Assembly (NCBI GenBank): GCA_016935365.1
Contig: JAFGRB010000307.1
Coordinates: 1 to 60,697, forward strand
DNA length: 60,697 nucleotides
Direction: 5' to 3'
Source: Deltaproteobacteria bacterium
Lineage (GTDB): Bacteria; Myxococcota; B64-G9
Of the stretch, positions 16,332 to 25,527 are shown piece by piece. Both the position numbers and the translations under genes were made by a program. Position 1 is the stretch's first letter. Each line of letters starts with the position of its first letter. The notes beneath the pieces were generated by a model. The model searched no databases and was not told the DNA's origin. It saw nothing but the letters and a program-made list of their open reading frames with translations.

Positions 16332-19139
16332 ATGGATCGCAGCGAACGCTTCTTGTTGAGCCTGATCGCCCTGCTCTGCTTCGGCTGCGAATCTCGCGGG
16401 CCCGATTCCCGGACGGTGGTCGAGCAGATCGGCCATCCGGAGCTCGCTTCGGCCGATGCGACCGCCGATGCAGCCACGGCCGATGCGGCAAGCGATCCGG
16501 CACCCGATGCGGCGACGCCCGAAACGGCCGGCGCGCCTCCCTTGGCAGCGAGGGCGCTGCCCGTCCCTCCTCGACAGACCGCCCCCTGGAAGCCGAGGGA
16601 GCGCAGCGAGGCCGCGGCGGCCAGCGCCGCGCTGTTCGAGCGGGGATTTCCCGATCCTCGAGCCTGTGCGTACCGGAAGGTGCGATTCGTCGCCGGGCGC
16701 GACCTGCGCTGCGACCGTCCGCTCGACACCGCTGCCTGGGTCCTGCCTCCGGTCGAGGGGCGTGAGGACTTCGCCATCACGACGAACGGCCTGCTCGTCA
16801 GGCTCGAGGAGGTCGGCGAGCCGGCCGATCTCGAGAAGGACACGCTCGAGCGGCTGGCGCGCTATTCGAATGCCATGCCGGACATCCGGCTCTCGAGGTA
16901 CCTGCGCGACCAGCGGAGCTCCGAGGCGCTGGGCGCAGCCGGCGAGGTCCTCTCTCCGCTGCAGGCGGCCATGCTGCTGCGCCTGGGCAAGCCGGATCTG
17001 GCCAGGCGGGTGCTCGACGGCTGGAGGGGCCAGAGGCCGGGCACTCCGCCCCGTCTGCTCGAATTGCGCGGCGCGCCGGAGCTGTGCTCCATGCTGGTCT
17101 ACTGGCTCTGGGCTCGCTACCACCAGGCCCTGTGCGCTCACGCGCGAGCCGACATGCTGGCTGCCAGCTATGCGAACGGCCTGGCCCGGGACCTCGAGAC
17201 GCTACAGGGCGAGATCCGAGACGGCAAGAAAGCTTGCCCTGCTATCGAGCGGGCCGTCGGCTGGATGCGCCCGCAGGTCGAGTCCCTGGTCCGCGACTTG
17301 GCACGGCGGGCGAGGGCGGACGGGTCGGGCGGTCAACTGGGCGGCCTGCAGGACGTCAGCTGCAACGTCGGACCCGAGCGCCTCGAGCTGCGCCAGCATC
17401 CGCGGGTGCGCGCGCTGGTGGAGGAGGGGCTCCGGGGGGCTGGAGCGCTGATCGATTGCCTGGAGCGCGACCAGCAGTTGAGCCGCACGGTGTGGATCCG
17501 CGAGTGGGACGACTCCAGCTGCTGCGGGCGGCATCTGTCCGATCGGGTCGTTCCGGTCGGGGTATACCACCTGGCCTATACCGCCTTGAGGGAGCTGCTT
17601 CCCTGCGCGAGTTGGGAGGAGATCGAGGCCGGCGCGGGCGATGACGAGGGCATCTGTGCCAAACGGCGCGCGGCGGCGATGATTGCGCGCCAGTACCTCG
17701 CAGAACGGCTCAAGGCGGGCACGGAGCCCGACTTCTGTCTGGCCCAGCTCGAGGAGGATCCCGAAAGCCTGGTCGAGGCGATGGAGTACCTGTCCTTGCG
17801 GGCTCCGGCGACATGGCTTCGAGACCGGAACCGCGACTGGACCGCCCTGTACGAGTCGTCCCTGAAGCGGCGCGGACTGCGGTTCTTCGGTACCGGAAGC
17901 GACCTCTACCAGCGCTGCCGCTTGCTGGGGCAGCTGCACGAGCGGCTGATGGCCGTCGACGATCGGCAGGCCCTGAGACGCTATGCGAGCTGGCTCGGCA
18001 GGACCATTCTGGGCTGCAGCGAGGGAAAGACCGACTGGCTGCTTCTGGCGCCGCTGTGGTCGAACCCCGGTCATCCTGCATGGGCCGAGCTGGTAGAGAA
18101 GCTCTACGGCCGCCGAGGCTCCTGCAGGCCCGAGATGCTGTTGAATCAGAATCTCCGGCAAATCGCCTCGCCCTTGCTCGTCCTGGCGCCGTTCCGGCAG
18201 CAGGTGCTCGAGATCTTGCTGGATCGCGAGCCGGGTCCGGACGGCGAGCGGGTCTGCGATCGCGTCGCGGTCGCTCTCTCGCGGGTCAGCGGCCTGCCGG
18301 CCTTCGATCCGAGCTGGCCCGAGTCGCAGCGCGACTGGACCCTGGATCGGATGCGGAGCCTGCTCGAGCGATACGGCGCGCGGACTCGCTTTTCAGAGGA
18401 CTTCCTGAGAGTCGGCTTCGTCTTCCAGCGCGAGCGGATACGCCCGGCCAGCAAGGCGGACGTGGAAGCCGGCATGGCCGTGTTCACGCTCGAGGGTCGC
18501 GGCCGGGCCGAGGTCGTGCCGCTCGGGTTCCCGTTCCAGGTGGAATACTGGAATCCGTTCCGCGGGCGGTGCTGCCAAGGCGAGGTTTGGCAGCTCGAGC
18601 GCCTGGCCGATGGCCGCATCTTCGCCGGAGTGACGGGCCCCGCCGGCCTGCTCGAGGTGGAGGCGGGCGGGCATTTCTGGCTGCTCCCGGGCTCGGATGA
18701 CTGGCCGAAACGGATCGGGCAGGACGGGGGGATCGGACTCGTGTTCCACGACCTCGAGCCCGCGCGCATCGGGGGACCGCTGGTGCTGAGATTCGAACTC
18801 GTCAACCTCAAGCCGTATCCTCAGCAGGTGCCGGCGTCGTTGTGGCGCCAGGGCCCGGATGGTGCGTCCGAGCTCGCGAGAGGTGTGGAGATTTCCCTGA
18901 AACGCAGCCTCTCGGACGCCGGCCACGCATCCGAAGCGGTCCCCGGGAGCGCGCAGTCCTTCGCGACCTCGATGCGCACGCTGGCCCCGCTGGAGCGGGT
19001 CGAGCTGCAGATCGACCTGGGGGCCAGCTGGCAGATTCGAGAGCCCGGCCACTACGACCTGCGCTTCATCCACATGCCCGGTCTCGGCGAGATCTCCTCC
19101 GATGGGGAATTCTCCTTCGAGTTGATGCCAGCGTACTGA
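16332..19139 (+). CDS. large lipoprotein of unknown function
   Basis: A 935-residue protein beginning MDRSERFLLSLIALLCFGC with a lipobox at Cys 19. An Ala/Asp-rich linker (ADATADAATADAASD) follows, then a long helical body with scattered Cys pairs (for example WDDSSCCGRHLSDR near residue 396). The C-terminal ~200 residues are beta-rich and end in an Ig-like segment (REPGHYDLRFIHMPG). No enzyme motif was recognised. Start ATG 16332 was chosen for the signal peptide; there is no clear ribosome binding site. It follows the secretin-N-like gene by 58 bp and may be cotranscribed. Confidence 0.75.
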   Translation: MDRSERFLLSLIALLCFGCESRGPDSRTVVEQIGHPELASADATADAATADAASDPAPDAATPETAGAPPLAARALPVPPRQTAPWKPRERSEAAAASAALFERGFPDPRACAYRKVRFVAGRDLRCDRPLDTAAWVLPPVEGREDFAITTNGLLVRLEEVGEPADLEKDTLERLARYSNAMPDIRLSRYLRDQRSSEALGAAGEVLSPLQAAMLLRLGKPDLARRVLDGWRGQRPGTPPRLLELRGAPELCSMLVYWLWARYHQALCAHARADMLAASYANGLARDLETLQGEIRDGKKACPAIERAVGWMRPQVESLVRDLARRARADGSGGQLGGLQDVSCNVGPERLELRQHPRVRALVEEGLRGAGALIDCLERDQQLSRTVWIREWDDSSCCGRHLSDRVVPVGVYHLAYTALRELLPCASWEEIEAGAGDDEGICAKRRAAAMIARQYLAERLKAGTEPDFCLAQLEEDPESLVEAMEYLSLRAPATWLRDRNRDWTALYESSLKRRGLRFFGTGSDLYQRCRLLGQLHERLMAVDDRQALRRYASWLGRTILGCSEGKTDWLLLAPLWSNPGHPAWAELVEKLYGRRGSCRPEMLLNQNLRQIASPLLVLAPFRQQVLEILLDREPGPDGERVCDRVAVALSRVSGLPAFDPSWPESQRDWTLDRMRSLLERYGARTRFSEDFLRVGFVFQRERIRPASKADVEAGMAVFTLEGRGRAEVVPLGFPFQVEYWNPFRGRCCQGEVWQLERLADGRIFAGVTGPAGLLEVEAGGHFWLLPGSDDWPKRIGQDGGIGLVFHDLEPARIGGPLVLRFELVNLKPYPQQVPASLWRQGPDGASELARGVEISLKRSLSDAGHASEAVPGSAQSFATSMRTLAPLERVELQIDLGASWQIREPGHYDLRFIHMPGLGEISSDGEFSFELMPAY

Positions 19140-19215
19140 CGGACGAGGCCATCCGCTTTCGATGGTTCGTTTGACCGGGTGGCCGCTCGGGTGATACATG
19201 GGGAGCGGTGAGACG

Positions 19216-19599
19216 ATGAGCCCGCCGGGTCCCGTCATCCTCTATGAGGACCGCAGAGGTCCTGAGAAACGATTCGGGCTGCACGAGCTCGCAATGCAGA
19301 TTCAAGCCCCAACGGGGCGAAATATGTCAGCCCAGGGCGAAGCCCTGGGTAACAGGGGAAGGAATGACTCGGAGCCCCAACGGGGCGCAATAGGAATTCG
19401 GCATGCACCTCTATTTCGCCCCGTTGGGGCTTCGTCTCACTCGTCACGCCCAATCCCAGGGCTTCGCCCTGGGCTTTCATATTCCGCCCCTGCGGGGCTT
19501 TCGAAGCAGATCAGGGATCAGATTCGCAGCGCAGTGCCGTCCTTCGATGCATTCCTCGATTTGATCCAGAATGAGGCGCGCCCGCACCTGCAATCCTGA
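19216..19599 (+). pseudogene. gene remnant interrupted by a palindromic repeat
   Basis: An open frame of 127 codons from ATG 19216 (GGTGAG upstream). Its ends look coding: ILYEDRRGPEKRFGLHELAM at the front and RDQIRSAVPSFDAFLDLIQ at the back. The middle (19304-19503) is wholly made of a palindromic repeat and is unlikely to fold. I infer a small soluble protein gene into which the repeat inserted, perhaps with loss of the original middle. The family is not recognised. Confidence 0.45.
19304..19503. repeat. two ~100-bp repeat units in inverted orientation around GCATGC
   Basis: Unit 1 (19304-19403) reads AAGCCCCAACGGGGCG, AATATG, then GCCCAGGGCGAAGCCCTGGG and a second AGCCCCAACGGGGCG. Unit 2 (19404-19503) is the same order in reverse complement with scattered differences. 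The centre is GCATGC (19401-19406). Each unit contains two hairpins of its own. Such GCCCCAACGGGGC/CCCAGGGCTTCGCCCTGGG repeats are dispersed in several environmental bacterial lineages. This accounts for most of the gene-poor stretch 19140-19617. Confidence 0.8.
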
Positions 19600-19617
19600 A
19601 ACGACTGGGAGGTCCCG

Positions 19618-22600
19618 ATGACCCGTCACGTTTCGTTCTTCTTCGCCGTCGCATTGCTGCTCGCACCCGCCGCGCTCCGGGCGCAGGCGGGCTACGACCG
19701 CCTCCAGCGAGAGGCGGAGCGCCTATACGCCCGCGGCTCGTATCGCAAGGCGCACGATCTGTACGCGAAGGCCGACAAGATGAAGCTCACCCCGCCCAAG
19801 GCGCGCTGGGTGGACTTCCGGCTGGCGGACACCCTGTGGCGCTGCCAGTCCGAGCGGCGGGCCGACCGGAGCAAGCTGGACCAGGCCGTGAGCTCCCTGG
19901 ACGCCCTGATCCGCGAGGTCAAGCGGGAGAGCGAGCGGGACCGGGTCTGGGCCGAGGTCCACGAGTCGCTGGGCGACTACCAGTGGCTGCGCTCGGACAC
20001 CCGGTCCTGGTACTCGGCCTGGAGCCACTACGAGCCGGCGCTCGACTGGTGGGCGGGCGCGGCCGACGTCGAGCTGGCCCGGGCGCGCTACATCGGGATG
20101 GCCTTTCGCTGCGCGGCGCCCCCGTGGCGGGACTCGTCCTATTACTACGGCTACCACGGCAACTACCTGCCGCTGCCCGTGATCGACAACCTGCTGCAGA
20201 TCGTCCGCGATCCGGGGCAGCGGGCCCACGCCCTGTTCCTCAAGGCCATGGGCCTGCGCTACCAGGGCGGCAGCTACGAGCAGCGCGCCCGCGTTCCCGA
20301 GGCTTTCGAGGAGGCGCTGCGCCACGGCCAGGGCACGGACTGGTACGACGACGCGCTGTTCCACTACGCCCAGCACCTGGAGAGCGAGGGCCGGCTGGTG
20401 CAGGCCAAGGACGGCACCTGGCGCTCCGAGGTGGACTACCCGGGCGCGCTGGTGCTCTACAGGCGCCTGATGCGCGAGTTCAAGAAAGGCGAGACGCGCT
20501 ACTGGCTGCAGGCCAAGGAGCGCATCGCCGACATCACCCGCGCCGATCTGTCGCTCGGGGTTTCGCACGTCTTCCTGCCGGGCTCGGAGATCCAGCTCAG
20601 CCTGGGCTGGCGCAACGTCAAGCGCATCGAGCTCCAGGTCACCCGCGTGGATCTCACCCGGGACGTGGCCTTCGGCTCCGGGGACGGGTCCGGGTCCTGG
20701 CTCCAGCGCATCGATCTCGGCCGGGGCAAGCAGGAGCGCCGCTGGGTCATGTCGACCGGTGACACGGGCAAGCACCTGCCGGGAGGCAAGTCCATCCACT
20801 ACGAGGGCAAGCTCCCCACGGGCGCCTACGTGGTCGAGGCCAAGGGCGGGGGTCTGGTGCGGCGGGATCTGATCCTGGTCAGCGACGCGTCCGCGGTGGT
20901 CAAGAGCGCCGGCAAGAAGGCCGCGGTCTACCTCTGCAACGCCCTGGACGGCTCGCCGCTCGTCGATGCCACGGTCAGCCTGTGGCAGCGACGCTATGTC
21001 GGTGGCAGCTGGAGCTGGAAGCGCGATCAGGCCCACACCGGCACCGACGGCCTGGCCCGCTTCGAGCTCGACGTGAGCGCCTCGTCGGTCGAGCTCTTCG
21101 CCGCCGGGCGGCTGGCCGACCGGCAGGCTTTCTCCACCGGCTACTGCAGCTCGGCGGGCGCCTCGGAGAGCTGGAAGATCTACGCCTTCACCGACCGGCC
21201 GGCCTACCGGCCCGAGGACGAGGTGCAGTGGAAGATCGTGGCCCGCACGCACGACGGCGCGACTTACAGCACGCCCGCAGGCAAGGTGCTGGAGTGGGAG
21301 ATCACCGGCCCGCGCGGCGCCAAGAAAGCCGCCGGCAAGGCGAAGCTCAACGCCTTCGGCAGCGCATGGGACAAGCTCGAGCTCAACGCGGAGATGGCGC
21401 TCGGGGAGTACCGGATCTCGTTCTGGACCGAGGGGCGGAGACGGCACGTCGGCTCGGCGACGCTCTTCCGGCTCGAGGAGTACAAGCTGCCCGAGTTCTC
21501 CGTGTCGGTCCAGGTGCCCCAGGAGGCGGGCCGGCCCAAGATCTTCAGGACCGGCGACAGCGTGGAGGCCGAGATCCAGGTCGACTACTACTTCGGCGGC
21601 GCGGTGGTGGGCGCCGAGGTGGAGGTGATCGTCACCCAGAAGCCCTACTACGCGATCTGGCGGCCGGCGCGCGACTACCCCTGGTACTACGGAGACATCG
21701 ATCCGCAGCCTTACGCGCACTACGGCTACGCCTCGCAGATCAAGCGCGAGAAGCTCAAGACCGACGGGGCGGGCAAGGCGATCGTGCGCTTCGACACGCC
21801 GCTGGGCGCGCAGCAGGACCTCGAGTACCGCATCGAGGCGCGGGTGACGGACTCCTCGCGTCGCGAGGTGATCGGCGCGGGCACGGTCCGGGTGGCCCGC
21901 CAGGCCTTCCGCGTCTTCGCCCAGCCGCGCCACTTCCTCCACCGGCCGGACGAGGACGTGCGCGTCGACTTCCGGGCCCGGGACGCCAACGACGAGCCGG
22001 TCCGGGCCGAGGGCACGGTGACCGTCACCCGGGAGCGCTGGCGCGAGATCTGGCTGGACGACAAGGGCGCGTCGATCGAGGGCGTCGCGCTGAAGCGGGC
22101 ACGCGAGAAGCACAGGCACTTCCCGCTCCCGGGCTGGCGCTTCAAGTTCCGCGGCTACGAGCACGAGAAGGTGCTCGAGCAGAAGGTGCACACGAGCGCC
22201 AAGGGCGAGGCCGAGTTCGCCTTCAGGGCCCCGGGGGAAGGCTACTACGCGATCCTCTGGCGCTCGCCCCAGAAGGGCCGCTCGCCCATCGAGGCCCGGA
22301 CTGCGGTCTGGGCGGCCACGCCGGGCAGCTCCGACCTGGGCTACTACCACGGCGGGCTGGAGATCGTGGTGGACAAGGACACCTTCAGCGTGGGCCAGAA
22401 GGCGCGCGCCTTGATCTGCGCCGAGGTGCCCGGCCGTTTCGTGCTCTTCTCCATCGAGGGCGATCAGCTCTACGACCTGCGGCTGGTCAAGCTCGATGGC
22501 AACGTGGGCCTGGTCGAGCTGGGCGTGATCGACGCCTACGTGCCGAACATCTACCTGGCGGCCGCCTCGGTCCACGACCGGCAGCTCACCACCGCGAACA

Positions 22601-25524
22601 AGCAGATCGTGGTCCCGCCCGAGAAGCACTTCCTGCAGGTCGACGTGCGCGCGGACCGCAAGACGTACCGGCCGCGTGAGCAGGCCCGGCTGAAGGTCAC
22701 GGCGCGGGATTACCTTGGCAAGCCCGTCCGGGCCGAGCTGGCCCTGGGCCTGGTCGACGAGTCGGTCTTCTACATCCAGTCCGACTACGCGCCCGATCCC
22801 CGGCAGTTCTTCTTCGGGACCAAGCGCGGCGATCACGTCTCGACCCAGAGCACCTTCCAGTACCGGGGCTACATCCGGCTGGTGGACACGGGCAAGGGCC
22901 TGGTCGACGAGCGGCAGGTCGAGCAGCAGCTCGCCCAGGCGAGCCTGGAGGCGCAGCAGCCCCCGGCCGACATGGGCGGAGCGGACGACATGCGCGCCGA
23001 GGAGTGCGAGGCGGCGCCGATGGCCAAGTCGGCGGCGCCGGGGCGCGCAGCCCGGGAGCGCAGGCGGGATGCGGGCCCCAAGAAGAGCGCCAGCATGCCG
23101 GCGCCCGAGGCGGTCGCGCCGCCGGGGCCCCCGGGCGGCGGCGCGGCTGCGGAGCCGGCGGTGGTGGTGCGGACCGACTTTCGCGCCACGGCCCTGTTCG
23201 TGCCCGACCTGCAGACCGACCACAAGGGCCTGGCCCGCGCCCAGGCCCGCATGCCCGACAGCCTGACGAGCTGGAAGGCGACCGCGCGCGCGGCCACGAG
23301 CGACGACCGCTTCGGCATCGCGGCCTCCTCGGTCCGCACCCGCCAGCCGCTGATCGCGCGCCTGCAGGCTCCGCGCTTCTTCGTGGTCGGCGACGAGGCG
23401 ACCGTCTCGGCCGTGGTCAACAACAACACCTCCAAGGCCATCCGGGCCAAGGTCAAGCTGGCCGCCTCGGGGGTCAAGCTGCTCGGCCTGCCGGCCCGCA
23501 CCGTGCGCGTCCCGGCCGGCGCGGACGCCCGGGTGGACTGGCGCGTGCGCGTGGCGCAGGCCGGCAAGGTCGTCTTGCGCACCTCGGCCCGGGGCGGCGG
23601 GTACGCCGACGCCATGGAGAAGCCCTTCGTCGCCCACGAGCACGGGATCGAAAAGACCCTGGTCAAGGCCGGCAAGCTGCGCGGCAGCCAGGCCCAGGTC
23701 CAGCTCGACCTGCCGCCGCGCCGCAAGGGATCGACCCGCCTGGAGATCCAGATCGCCCCGAGCCTGGCCGTGACCATGCTGGATGCCTTGCCTTTCCTGA
23801 TCGACTACCCGTACGGCTGCACCGAGCAGACCATGAGCCGCTTTCTGCCCGCGGTCATCGTGGCCCGCAGCCTCGAGAAGCTGGGCATCTCCCCGGCCGA
23901 CGTGATGCACAAGGTCTTCGGCGGCGTAGAGCCGAAGCACGCCGCCAAGACCCACCCGCGCGGCAAGCGCGATCTGGGTGAGCTGGCGACCGTCATCCAG
24001 GCCGGGATGGATCGGCTGATCGACTTCCAGCACGGCGACGGCGGCTGGGGCTGGTGGAAGACGGGCGACAGCGACCGCTTCATGTCCGCCTACGTGGTCT
24101 GGGGCCTGAGCCTGGCGCAGCAGGCCGGGGTCCAGTTCGAGCGCCGGGTGCTGGACCGGGGGGTGAGCTACCTGGAGCAGCACCTGGTCGACGAGGAGCT
24201 GAACCTGGACCGCCAGGCCTGGATGCTGCACGCGCTGTCGACCCACCATGCCCTGACGGGTCGCAGGCAGGTGCAGCAGTACCAGCACAAGGCCTTCGAC
24301 AACCTGTGGAACCACCGCACGCAGCTCGACGCCTACACGCTGGCCATGCTCGCGCTGAGCGCGGTGCACTACAAGTTCAAAGACAAGGCCGAGATCCTGA
24401 TCGAGAACCTGGAGAACACCGTGCGCCGCGACGAGGCCCCCGATCGCTCGGTGGTCATGCGCGGCCCGGACGGCAAGCGCAGCCAGGAGACCATGGCGAC
24501 CGCGCGCTGGGGCGCCGACGGTTTCTGGTGGCGCTTCTCCGAGGGGCCGGTCGAGTCGACCGCCTTCGTGCTGCGGGCGCTGCTGGCCTACAACCCGAAG
24601 CACCCCCTGATCGATCCGGCCGTCAACTGGCTGGTGAAGAACCGGCGGGGCGCCCAGTGGACCAACACCCGCGACACGGCCATCGCCGTGCTGGCCCTGA
24701 CCGACTTCCTCCACGCGAGCGGCGAGATCGGCAGCGAGTCGGCGTACACGCTCGAGGTCAACGGCAGGCGGATCGCCGACCGCAAGCTCCGCGGCAGGGA
24801 TCTCGTGGCCGGGCCGAGCCGCTTCGACGTGGATGCCCGGACCTTGAAGACCGGCGCCAACCGGATCGTCATCCGCAAGCGCAAGGGCGCGGCGCTGTAC
24901 TTCTCGGCCCGGGCCGACTTCTTCAGCCTGGAGAAGCCCATCCCGCCCGCCGGGCACGAGATCTTCGCCCGGCGGCAGTACTACCGCTGGCTCGGCCGGC
25001 CGTCGCTGCTCAAGGGCACGGTCTACGAGCGCAAGCCGCTCGATGACGGCGGCAGCCTGGTGAGCGGCGATCGGGTGGAGGTCGTCGTGACCGTCGAGAG
25101 CAAGAACAACTACGAGTACCTCGTCTTCGAGGACCTCAAGCCGGCCGGGCTGGAGGCGGTCGAGGTGCGGAGCGGCCAGCCGCTCTTTGCCCGGGAGATC
25201 CGCGCCGACACGGTCGACGAGAGCTTCGGGGCCGAGAAGCACGGCCGCAAGAAGGCGACCTGGAAGCCGGCCCTGAGCTCGGCCGGCTTCGACGGCCGGG
25301 ACTACACCGGCCGCTCGCATCGGGTGCACCAGGAGCTTCGGGACCGCAAGGTGGCGCTGTTCGTGGACAAGCTCGAGCAGGGCATCTGGGAGCTGCGCTA
25401 CGACCTGCGGGCCGAGGTGCCGGGCTACTTCCACGCGCTGCCATTGAAAGGCTTCGCCATGTACGTACCGGAGCTCAAGTGCAACAGCGCCGAGGTGCGC
25501 ATGACGGTCTACGATCGGGACTGA
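19618..25524 (+). CDS. bacterial alpha-2-macroglobulin-family protein with thioester motif
   Basis: A 1968-residue exported protein with a signal peptide (FFFAVALLLAPAALRAQA). Residues ~23-310 are a helical, TPR-like region. Macroglobulin MG domains follow from ~320 to 1150 (for example VYLCNALDGSPLVDATVSLW, AFTDRPAYRPEDEVQWKIVA). A low-complexity linker lies near 1120-1180. The A2M core contains the thioester box YPYGCTEQTM with Cys 1401 and Gln 1404, then the alpha/alpha-toroid (DGGWGWWKTGDSDRFMSAYV). Bacterial A2Ms trap attacking proteases in the periplasm, usually with penicillin-binding protein 1C, which is absent here. RBS GGGAGG precedes the ATG. There is no lipobox. The Sel1 lipoprotein follows 3 bp downstream. 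Confidence 0.93.
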   Translation: MTRHVSFFFAVALLLAPAALRAQAGYDRLQREAERLYARGSYRKAHDLYAKADKMKLTPPKARWVDFRLADTLWRCQSERRADRSKLDQAVSSLDALIREVKRESERDRVWAEVHESLGDYQWLRSDTRSWYSAWSHYEPALDWWAGAADVELARARYIGMAFRCAAPPWRDSSYYYGYHGNYLPLPVIDNLLQIVRDPGQRAHALFLKAMGLRYQGGSYEQRARVPEAFEEALRHGQGTDWYDDALFHYAQHLESEGRLVQAKDGTWRSEVDYPGALVLYRRLMREFKKGETRYWLQAKERIADITRADLSLGVSHVFLPGSEIQLSLGWRNVKRIELQVTRVDLTRDVAFGSGDGSGSWLQRIDLGRGKQERRWVMSTGDTGKHLPGGKSIHYEGKLPTGAYVVEAKGGGLVRRDLILVSDASAVVKSAGKKAAVYLCNALDGSPLVDATVSLWQRRYVGGSWSWKRDQAHTGTDGLARFELDVSASSVELFAAGRLADRQAFSTGYCSSAGASESWKIYAFTDRPAYRPEDEVQWKIVARTHDGATYSTPAGKVLEWEITGPRGAKKAAGKAKLNAFGSAWDKLELNAEMALGEYRISFWTEGRRRHVGSATLFRLEEYKLPEFSVSVQVPQEAGRPKIFRTGDSVEAEIQVDYYFGGAVVGAEVEVIVTQKPYYAIWRPARDYPWYYGDIDPQPYAHYGYASQIKREKLKTDGAGKAIVRFDTPLGAQQDLEYRIEARVTDSSRREVIGAGTVRVARQAFRVFAQPRHFLHRPDEDVRVDFRARDANDEPVRAEGTVTVTRERWREIWLDDKGASIEGVALKRAREKHRHFPLPGWRFKFRGYEHEKVLEQKVHTSAKGEAEFAFRAPGEGYYAILWRSPQKGRSPIEARTAVWAATPGSSDLGYYHGGLEIVVDKDTFSVGQKARALICAEVPGRFVLFSIEGDQLYDLRLVKLDGNVGLVELGVIDAYVPNIYLAAASVHDRQLTTANKQIVVPPEKHFLQVDVRADRKTYRPREQARLKVTARDYLGKPVRAELALGLVDESVFYIQSDYAPDPRQFFFGTKRGDHVSTQSTFQYRGYIRLVDTGKGLVDERQVEQQLAQASLEAQQPPADMGGADDMRAEECEAAPMAKSAAPGRAARERRRDAGPKKSASMPAPEAVAPPGPPGGGAAAEPAVVVRTDFRATALFVPDLQTDHKGLARAQARMPDSLTSWKATARAATSDDRFGIAASSVRTRQPLIARLQAPRFFVVGDEATVSAVVNNNTSKAIRAKVKLAASGVKLLGLPARTVRVPAGADARVDWRVRVAQAGKVVLRTSARGGGYADAMEKPFVAHEHGIEKTLVKAGKLRGSQAQVQLDLPPRRKGSTRLEIQIAPSLAVTMLDALPFLIDYPYGCTEQTMSRFLPAVIVARSLEKLGISPADVMHKVFGGVEPKHAAKTHPRGKRDLGELATVIQAGMDRLIDFQHGDGGWGWWKTGDSDRFMSAYVVWGLSLAQQAGVQFERRVLDRGVSYLEQHLVDEELNLDRQAWMLHALSTHHALTGRRQVQQYQHKAFDNLWNHRTQLDAYTLAMLALSAVHYKFKDKAEILIENLENTVRRDEAPDRSVVMRGPDGKRSQETMATARWGADGFWWRFSEGPVESTAFVLRALLAYNPKHPLIDPAVNWLVKNRRGAQWTNTRDTAIAVLALTDFLHASGEIGSESAYTLEVNGRRIADRKLRGRDLVAGPSRFDVDARTLKTGANRIVIRKRKGAALYFSARADFFSLEKPIPPAGHEIFARRQYYRWLGRPSLLKGTVYERKPLDDGGSLVSGDRVEVVVTVESKNNYEYLVFEDLKPAGLEAVEVRSGQPLFAREIRADTVDESFGAEKHGRKKATWKPALSSAGFDGRDYTGRSHRVHQELRDRKVALFVDKLEQGIWELRYDLRAEVPGYFHALPLKGFAMYVPELKCNSAEVRMTVYDRD

Positions 25525-25527
25525 GCC

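Noticed and set aside
19304..19503. CRISPR array
   Set aside because: Only two inverted repeat units with internal palindromes, no regular spacers and no cas genes.
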